Assembly: GCA_964452635.1 (NCBI GenBank)
Contig: CAYVMP010000007.1
Span: 1 to 35,345, forward strand
DNA from: CAYVMP01 sp964452635
GTDB taxonomy: Bacteria; Patescibacteriota; Minisyncoccia; Phycocordibacterales; DATDWN01
Reading direction: 5' to 3'
DNA: 35,345 bases
In this document: one piece after another, positions 30,148-35,345 of the stretch
How positions within the stretch are numbered: the first letter of the stretch is position 1
Layout: each line of letters begins with the position of its first letter
Translations under genes and position numbers: made by a program
The notes under the pieces: model-generated
Told to the model about the DNA's origin: nothing
The model's database searches: none
The model's input: the letters and a program-made list of their open reading frames with translations, nothing else

Positions 30148-31668
30148 ATGAAAAATAAAACTAAACAAATTGCTCTCCTCATTCTCGATGGGTGGGGATA
30201 CAGAGAGGATGCTCAGCACAATGCTGTGTTGGCTTCTAAAACACCGATATTTGATAGATTGTGGGCACAGTATCCTCATACGCTTTTGGAAGCAAGTGGG
30301 CTAGCTGTAGGACTTCCTGAGGGTCAAATGGGTAATAGTGAAGTTGGTCATACTACGATTGGTGCGGGTACCGTAATCTATCAAGACTTAGTGCGCATTA
30401 AACAGTCAATTGACTCAGGTGAATTTGCCGACAATAAGGCTCTTAACGTTGTGTTTGACCATGTTAAGAAAAATAATTCCACGCTTCATGTAATGGGTCT
30501 ACTCTCCGATGGAGGGGTGCACAGTCACATGGATCATTTATTTGGTATTCTTCGTGTTGCAAAGGACAAGGGTATTAGTCGTGTTGCAATCCATGTATTT
30601 ACTGATGGGCGTGATACACCACCACAGAGTGCGGGAGGGTACATGAGAGAACTCGAACGAGTACTTGCAGAGGTTGGAGTTGGTCACATTGCTTCGGTGT
30701 CTGGACGATTCTATGCTATGGATCGTGACAATAACTGGGATCGATTGGCAAAAACAGAAGAAGTTTTGTTCAGTGGAATTGGTAAAAATTGTTCTATTCC
30801 TCCATCACAATATCTTGAAAATCTCTACAAAGAAAACAATGGTAAAGCGAGTCTCGATGAGCATATCGAACCTATTGTATGTGAAATAGACGGGAAAGTG
30901 TCGAAAATAGAAAAAGGAGATGCGGTTTTCTTTTTCAATTTCCGTGCAGATCGAGCACGCATGCTCTCTCAGAAAATACTTGAGAAAATAGATGAGCATG
31001 ATTTGAAGTTTGCGACACTGACGGAGTATGATTCGTCATATACATCAGAAGTGGTGTTTCCAAAAGTCGAAATTGAGACGACTCTTGCAAAAGAAATATC
31101 ACAGGCAGGATTGACTCAAGCACATATTGCAGAAACTGAAAAATTTCCACACGCAACCTACTTTCTTAACGGTGGGGTAGAAGAACCTCATCTAGGTGAA
31201 GAGCACATTATGCTTGATAGTCGCAAGGATGTATTGACACACGATATGGCACCAAAAATGCGTGCAGAGGGAATTGCGGATAAAGCAATCGAACAGATTG
31301 AGCGCGGAACGAATTTCATTTTCATAAACTTCGCTAATCCAGATATGGTTGGACACACTGCAAATGTACCAGCAATCATAGAGGCGATAGAGGAGACAGA
31401 CACACAGCTTGGACGGGTCATTGATGCACTTGAGCGGGCAGGTGGTGTTGCCTTTGTTACCGCAGATCATGGAAATGCAGAGGTAAATGTCGATCCTATA
31501 ACTGGAGATAAACACACATCTCATACAATAAACCCTGTACCCGCAATACTCACACAAATAGGTCTCACTTTGAGAGAGGGAACATTGGCTGATATTACAC
31601 CAACGATTCTTTCACTTTTTGATATTCCAAAACCTGAGGTAATGAGTGGTAGTGATTTGGTAGTGTAG
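30148..31668 (+). CDS. gpmI: 2,3-bisphosphoglycerate-independent phosphoglycerate mutase
   Basis: GpmI interconverts 3- and 2-phosphoglycerate using two Mn ions. The 506-residue length is typical. The protein begins MKNKTKQIALLILDGWGYRE with the metal aspartate at 14. The phosphoserine motif is EGQMGNSEVGHTTIG (Ser64). FTDGRDTPPQSAGGY, SGRFYAMDRDNNWDR, FFNFRADRARML and TADHGNAEVN complete the family blocks. The start at 30148 is chosen because it fits the family N-terminus; the frame is open upstream to 30070. Together with enolase it covers lower glycolysis. Confidence 0.97.
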   Translation: MKNKTKQIALLILDGWGYREDAQHNAVLASKTPIFDRLWAQYPHTLLEASGLAVGLPEGQMGNSEVGHTTIGAGTVIYQDLVRIKQSIDSGEFADNKALNVVFDHVKKNNSTLHVMGLLSDGGVHSHMDHLFGILRVAKDKGISRVAIHVFTDGRDTPPQSAGGYMRELERVLAEVGVGHIASVSGRFYAMDRDNNWDRLAKTEEVLFSGIGKNCSIPPSQYLENLYKENNGKASLDEHIEPIVCEIDGKVSKIEKGDAVFFFNFRADRARMLSQKILEKIDEHDLKFATLTEYDSSYTSEVVFPKVEIETTLAKEISQAGLTQAHIAETEKFPHATYFLNGGVEEPHLGEEHIMLDSRKDVLTHDMAPKMRAEGIADKAIEQIERGTNFIFINFANPDMVGHTANVPAIIEAIEETDTQLGRVIDALERAGGVAFVTADHGNAEVNVDPITGDKHTSHTINPVPAILTQIGLTLREGTLADITPTILSLFDIPKPEVMSGSDLVV

Positions 31669-31694
31669 TATTGACCCGCACTCTTTCGTGGGGT

Positions 31695-31723
31695 TTGACC
31701 CACGGCCTGTTTTCCTGTATATT
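31695..31723 (+). promoter_or_regulatory. Promoter of the nucleotide kinase gene
   Basis: TTGACC (31695-31700), a 17-base spacer and TATATT (31718-31723) form a promoter. The -35 lies in the loop and right arm of a hairpin CGTGGG-GTTTGA-CCCACG that may also end the gpmI transcript. The leader is about 35 bases. Confidence 0.65.
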
Positions 31724-31764
31724 TTCTCTCGGACCGTTCTTTACAGTGGAAAGAAAGGAAAATT

Positions 31765-32391
31765 GTGTACATATTTCCATCGTTTTATCGTGCAGTCATT
31801 ATTATTGGTTCCCAAGGATCTGGGAAAACAACAGTACTTAGTACCCTAACAAGGACTGGATACGAACCGAGTGTTATGAGTGATCTCATTAAACACCGGT
31901 ATCAGGTTGATTCAGATTTCGAAAAAGATTTTCCTCGTGACTACTATCTGGACAATGGAAAACGTTATCCAGATCGTGTGATTAGAGGTATTACGGACGC
32001 TCACTTTGAGCGTTTCCGTCATGGTAGAAATTTTGCTTTTGATGGTTTTGTGAGAAGTCAATATCAAGCCAATGATATGTTGTACAAGCTTCTTAATTTG
32101 GATTACAAGATTCTCACTCTCGTGCTTGAGTGTCCACGTCCACTTTGTGTTGAGCGTATTAAACTTAGAGTTGGTTACATGCAAGCAAATGGGTTTTCTG
32201 TTCGCCCTGATGACATTGATCCGGAAAAGGTAGCCAGTCGGTTGGATGATTATGATGAGCAGTTGCCACGAGTTCTTGGTGTGTTTTCAAAGAAGCAACA
32301 ACAAGTAATCGCAATCGATGCTTCCCAATCGCGGGAGTCTGTTGTTCAGCAGGTTTCCACTGCTGAACAAAGGTTTTTCAATCCTGAATAG
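31765..32391 (+). CDS. P-loop nucleotide kinase (adenylate-kinase-like)
   Basis: The 208-residue protein has the P-loop IIIGSQGSGKTTVLSTL (residues 12-28), a central FAFDGFVRSQYQAND (compare DGFPR) and an ECPRPLCVERI strand. A lid-type end follows, RPDDIDPEKVASRLDDYDEQ, matching the RxDD...RL..Y pattern of adenylate kinases. It is divergent, so the nucleotide substrate is unsure. The start is a GTG at 31765 with AAAGGA upstream; this start class differs from the leaderless genes around it. Its own promoter and terminator flank it. Confidence 0.75.
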   Translation: MYIFPSFYRAVIIIGSQGSGKTTVLSTLTRTGYEPSVMSDLIKHRYQVDSDFEKDFPRDYYLDNGKRYPDRVIRGITDAHFERFRHGRNFAFDGFVRSQYQANDMLYKLLNLDYKILTLVLECPRPLCVERIKLRVGYMQANGFSVRPDDIDPEKVASRLDDYDEQLPRVLGVFSKKQQQVIAIDASQSRESVVQQVSTAEQRFFNPE

Positions 32392-32400
32392 CAAGTACCA

Positions 32401-32430
32401 GCGACCCCTCACCCGGGTCGCTTTATTTTT
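32401..32430 (+). terminator. Terminator after the nucleotide kinase gene
   Basis: GCGACCC (32401-32407) pairs with GGGTCGC (32415-32421), followed by TTTATTTTT. Confidence 0.85.
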
Positions 32431-32485
32431 ATACGATTACTCCGATTAGGACATATCACGTTACTGTGTCATAAAACAATTTAAG

Positions 32486-32514
32486 TTGAAATTTGTCAAA
32501 CTATATTATATAAT
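32486..32514 (+). promoter_or_regulatory. Promoter with a long leader before the secreted protein gene
   Basis: TTGAAA (32486-32491), a 17-base spacer and TATAAT (32509-32514) are followed by about 130 bases before the ATG at 32653. I see no known riboswitch in the leader. Confidence 0.6.
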
Positions 32515-32652
32515 ATTACTGTCGCAGATATATCACATCATCGATATTTCTCTTATGTATATAGGTCGATTGCACTATCACTAACTTTGCAAGTACACAT
32601 ACATATCTTTGCCAAGATATTGTTCTGCCCATTATTCACTAAATACATATAT

Positions 32653-33285
32653 ATGAATACTATTAAAAAATTTAGCCTCATGACGGCATTATTTTTAGCA
32701 GTTGCTATTCCCGCAATATCACATGCTGATGTTCTTACACGACAGCTAGAACTAGGTATGTCGGGCGCAGATGTATCGTCACTCCAGACATTTCTCGCAC
32801 GAGATATTACTCTCTATCCACAGGGGTTGGTCACAGGATATTTTGGATTTCTCACGAAAGCAGCAGTGTCGAATTTCCAGACTCGAAATGGTATTGCCTC
32901 AGTGGGTCGTGTTGGACCAGCAACACTTCCAGTACTTAATATGCAAATGGCAGGAGGTGTCGTAACAACTGGTGGGCAAGCGCCGATGATTACCAGTGTA
33001 AATACGAATTCAGGAAGTAACAACACTGTTGTGAGTTGGAATACAAATGAGTATGCACAGGGGTTAGTGTACTACAGTACAAGCCCTCTCGTTACATACG
33101 AAAATGTAAATTCAGTTAATGTAAGTGGACAGACTGCAATGACAGACTCAAATAACCGAACATCACAGTCAGTGTCTATCCAGAATTTGCAGCCAAATAC
33201 AACATATTACTACTTGGTCTACACAACGGATCAAGATGGAAATGTCAGTGTAACATGGCCATCTACGTTCCATACATCTAACTAA
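32653..33285 (+). CDS. Secreted peptidoglycan-binding / FN3-like protein
   Basis: The 210-residue product starts with a signal peptide (residues 1-25, cleavage likely after SHA). A PG_binding_1-type domain follows: LELGMSGADVSSLQTFLARD, then GYFGFLTKAAVSNFQTRNGI. A fibronectin type III-like or metallophosphatase-N-like domain ends it: VSWNTNEYAQGLVYYSTSP to NLQPNTTYYYLVYTTDQDGN. Such proteins bind the cell wall and are common in Patescibacteria. The start at 32653 gives the signal peptide; an upstream frame extension to 32587 does not. Confidence 0.85.
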   Translation: MNTIKKFSLMTALFLAVAIPAISHADVLTRQLELGMSGADVSSLQTFLARDITLYPQGLVTGYFGFLTKAAVSNFQTRNGIASVGRVGPATLPVLNMQMAGGVVTTGGQAPMITSVNTNSGSNNTVVSWNTNEYAQGLVYYSTSPLVTYENVNSVNVSGQTAMTDSNNRTSQSVSIQNLQPNTTYYYLVYTTDQDGNVSVTWPSTFHTSN

Positions 33286-33290
33286 CGTCT

Positions 33291-33443
33291 ATGCTTACAA
33301 CAATTGCAATTGTTCTCATCATACTTTGGTTACTCGGTATAGTGACATCGTATACACTCGGGGGGTTTATCCATGTGCTACTTGTGATTGCCCTTATTGT
33401 GGTCATTATTCGTATCATCAGAGGTGAGAGGGTCTTAAACTAG
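33291..33443 (+). CDS. lmo0937-family small membrane protein
   Basis: This 50-residue gene starts five bases after the previous stop. The protein (MLTTIAIVLIILWLLGIVTS, then YTLGGFIHVLLVIALIVVII) has two membrane helices with the central YTLGGFIH motif of the lmo0937 family. The function of the family is unknown. It probably forms an operon with the secreted protein. It is followed by a large hairpin at 33467-33499. Confidence 0.85.
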   Translation: MLTTIAIVLIILWLLGIVTSYTLGGFIHVLLVIALIVVIIRIIRGERVLN

Positions 33444-33466
33444 GCGTAGAGAGGTCGAAAATAGAT

Positions 33467-33499
33467 AACAATACAACCGCATTATGCGGTTGTATTGTT
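33467..33499. terminator. Perfect 16-base hairpin between convergent genes
   Basis: AACAATACAACCGCAT and ATGCGGTTGTATTGTT pair fully around one T. The T tracts on each side are weak, so it is a terminator by position rather than by sequence. It overlaps the stop of the carboxypeptidase gene. Confidence 0.7.
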
Positions 33500-34403
33500 A
33501 ATCAAAAATCTTTGCTAAATATGTGTTCATGTCGCGTTGATCGAGATCATAAAAATATTTTCCCTCAGTGTGTAGTTTTGTTGCGAGTTCGACACCGACG
33601 AATCTCCAGTGCCACGGTTCGTACTGAAAGAATTTATTTGATTTGGGATATGAAATTATGAAGCCAAATCTGTGTGCATTTGCGAGAAGCCATGTGTATG
33701 CGGGAGTTTTTTCAAAACCATTTAGGTTTTCACCGGTAGATGTTGCTGTAAAATCCACAGTACTACCAAGTTGATGTTCAGAATACCCCTGATCCGCTGA
33801 GAATTTATTTGCAGTGCCTGCTCCATATGTTACCTTGTAACTTGCTTTGAGGTTTGCCTGTGTGCCAAATGATCGATATGCAGATAGGATGTCGATGGTT
33901 ACGGTATCTGCCTGTGCTGCTCGGAGCATATTTTCCAAGAAAGGTTTTACGTTTGTGTGAATTTTCTCAGGTTTTTCTTTTCTGTACAAATATGTACTAT
34001 CAATATCATTCAGTGCAGAGGGGATATAGTTCTCACTCAAGAAGTATACATTTGAGTATTTCTGGAGTAATTCTCTGTCAGTTTTGCTCAGTTTATCGAG
34101 AGTGTTTACTGTCGATGTGATTGTTTGAATCTGTGCATCAATCGCATTATTTTTCTCTACTTCTGAGTTCAGTTTCAAAGTCAGATCGGAGTTGGTGTGC
34201 TCGGCGTTTAGCACAACTTCTGTCTGCACACGGAGTGCCTCTGTGGTGCTCGCAAGTTCCGTCTCTGTCGCGTATAGGGAAGCAGTCACAGTGCGATACC
34301 TATATGTTCCATAGCCAATGACACCGAGGAGTATCACAAGAACTGAGAGTAGTATCCATGTGTACACGGGTATGGGATTTTTGTGTTCGTGTGGTATCGT
34401 CAT
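33498..34403 (-). CDS. D-alanyl-D-alanine carboxypeptidase, VanY/M15B family
   Basis: The 301-residue protein has a membrane anchor (about residues 13-35), a coiled-coil stalk (about 40-110) and a VanY domain. The domain has SAYRSFGTQ, SEHQLGSTVDF (208-218, metal ligands His210 and Asp217) and YEPWHWRFVG with His265. VanY-type enzymes remove the terminal D-Ala from peptidoglycan peptides in a zinc-dependent reaction outside the membrane. It follows the META-domain gene by nine bases, so they share an operon. The coiled-coil stalk is not part of the common VanY layout. Confidence 0.92.
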   Translation of the reverse strand: MTIPHEHKNPIPVYTWILLSVLVILLGVIGYGTYRYRTVTASLYATETELASTTEALRVQTEVVLNAEHTNSDLTLKLNSEVEKNNAIDAQIQTITSTVNTLDKLSKTDRELLQKYSNVYFLSENYIPSALNDIDSTYLYRKEKPEKIHTNVKPFLENMLRAAQADTVTIDILSAYRSFGTQANLKASYKVTYGAGTANKFSADQGYSEHQLGSTVDFTATSTGENLNGFEKTPAYTWLLANAHRFGFIISYPKSNKFFQYEPWHWRFVGVELATKLHTEGKYFYDLDQRDMNTYLAKIFD

Positions 34404-34412
34404 GTGTGTAGC

Positions 34413-35330
34413 TTATTTAAACACCATTACTCCACTATCAAAAGCGAGATCAAATACAAGTTCACCTTTAGATGTAAAATGGTAGCTAGATATTTGATTG
34501 AGCATTTTTGTAAAATCCTGCTCCTGTGACCCTTCACAATACATGAGTGTTGATACGATATTTTTGAATGCAATTTTATTCTGAGTGATGGAATACTCTC
34601 CACCAACACCGTTACAATCAGTCGTTGCTCCAAAAGTGTCTTTTGATTTAAATGTCAGTGTAAATTTCTGAGGTACTTTCGGTGTAATTTTTGTGTCATT
34701 ATTGTATTGTGTACTCTGCCAATTCCATGTTTTCATATTGAGCTTCATCCGTGCAGGGTCAGCCTCTCCCTCAAAATTTGAAACAACTTCACCAAACTGT
34801 GAGGTGGTTGGGTCGAATATGAGTCGGAGACTTTTGCCAAGTGATGGTTGTATTGCAAAGCTCTCACCGGGTTTTCTATCCGCGTAGTTTACCGTAACAA
34901 TGGTTTTATCGAATTCATTTTTTGATATTTCTGTGGTCTGTGGAGCAATCCGGTCACCGATAAGGAGTCCATGTGAACCGACATATCCCTGTGGTGTATT
35001 GAGCGCACCAACAATATAATAGAATGTACCACTTCCACCTCTACTTTGAGTGAGGAGAAATACTGTATCCATGCGTCCATCACCATCAAGATCTACCTGT
35101 GCATCGTTGCCAAAGTACCGAGTAGTGATGCTCTCAGCAGAACCGGATGCAATAGGAACCTGTGAAATCCCATTTACTAATGTCACCGATGACCCATCAA
35201 TAGTATATGTTGTATTTTTTGGGTCGCTCATCTGCGGGGTAGGGGTGATGGGCTTTTGCCTAGACAGCAATGCAACTATTCCAATACCCACAATGAGACA
35301 CACGAACAGCACGATGTATGTTTTTTTCAT
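34413..35330 (-). CDS. Secreted META-domain protein
   Basis: The 305-residue protein has an N-terminal signal or anchor (KKTYIVLFVCLIVGIGIVALL). A middle domain contains a calcium-binding-like loop QVDLDGDGRMDTVFLL. The C-terminal META/HslJ-like domain runs from MKTWNWQSTQYNNDT to the end, with DCNGVGGEYSI. HslJ-type domains occur in envelope stress proteins. The middle domain has no name that I know. The gene begins six bases after a TGCTATACT box at the window edge and is followed by the VanY-type gene. Confidence 0.8.
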   Translation of the reverse strand: MKKTYIVLFVCLIVGIGIVALLSRQKPITPTPQMSDPKNTTYTIDGSSVTLVNGISQVPIASGSAESITTRYFGNDAQVDLDGDGRMDTVFLLTQSRGGSGTFYYIVGALNTPQGYVGSHGLLIGDRIAPQTTEISKNEFDKTIVTVNYADRKPGESFAIQPSLGKSLRLIFDPTTSQFGEVVSNFEGEADPARMKLNMKTWNWQSTQYNNDTKITPKVPQKFTLTFKSKDTFGATTDCNGVGGEYSITQNKIAFKNIVSTLMYCEGSQEQDFTKMLNQISSYHFTSKGELVFDLAFDSGVMVFK

Positions 35331-35336
35331 ACATAT

Positions 35337-35345
35337 AGTATAGCA
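35337..35345 (-). promoter_or_regulatory. Extended -10 TGCTATACT, leaderless spacing, META gene
   Basis: On the minus strand TGCTATACT ends six bases before the ATG at 35330. Spacing is identical to that of the SGNH hydrolase gene. The region upstream is beyond the window. Confidence 0.65.

Overview
The window reads as a chromosomal segment of a small-genome bacterium, most probably a member of the Candidate Phyla Radiation (Patescibacteria, Parcubacteria/Paceibacteria side). No 16S rRNA is present, so this is inference. It rests on the AT-leaning composition, a compact dcw cluster, a MurF that lacks its usual N-terminal domain, a VirD4/HerA-like ATPase with a large N-terminal region, a sigma-region-4/HARE-HTH fusion, DUF5671 and lmo0937-type small membrane proteins, and tight packing of household genes.

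Layout. 1-3055: end of a sensor histidine kinase, a SAM methyltransferase, a hypothetical gene, trpS and a small membrane protein. 3188-8661: dcw-type cluster mraZ-rsmH-ftsL-like-ftsI-murF followed by a DedA protein, preceded by phased MraZ-type operator boxes. 8700-9290: a tRNA-Glu(CTC) locus wrapped in partial tRNA copies and palindromes. 9341-11180: an accessory patch with a zinc-ribbon protein, a Doc toxin with an HTH antitoxin, and a winged-helix-like protein. 11251-17269: SGNH hydrolase, prepilin, large DNA-translocase-like ATPase, a hidden two-gene mini-operon, yqeY and rmuC. 17279-19468: an ncRNA candidate, a Cys-rich protein, a DUF5671 protein and a possible gene remnant. 19478-26069: leuS, a coiled-coil protein, the sigma4/HARE regulator, a membrane paralogue of the ATPase N-terminus, and mltG. 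26144-31668: DUF378 protein, msrA, msrB, a phosphoesterase, enolase and gpmI. 31765-35345: a P-loop nucleotide kinase, a secreted peptidoglycan-binding/FN3-like protein, an lmo0937-type protein, a VanY-type carboxypeptidase and a META-domain protein.

Two styles of gene expression coexist. Many household genes have a TATACT-like -10 box, often TGCTATACT, only about 4-12 bases before the ATG and no Shine-Dalgarno, implying leaderless or nearly leaderless mRNAs. A second group (2606-3055, 9341-9586, 10608-11180, 15281-15591, 17519-18166, 22135-22575, 31765-32391) has a strong Shine-Dalgarno, often a full -35/-10 promoter, and its own hairpin terminator. Most of these are small or unrecognised accessory genes that look like self-contained cassettes. 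The best candidates for something undescribed are the mini-operon at 15281-15639, the tRNA-Glu repeat locus at 8700-9290, and the cassette pattern as a whole.

Functionally, much of the window serves the cell envelope (FtsI, MurF, RsmH, FtsL-like, MltG, VanY, peptidoglycan-binding and META proteins, DedA) and surface DNA or pilus functions (prepilin, translocase-like ATPase and its membrane paralogue). Lower glycolysis (Eno, GpmI), translation (TrpRS, LeuRS, tRNA-Glu, YqeY) and methionine sulfoxide repair (MsrA, MsrB) make up the rest.
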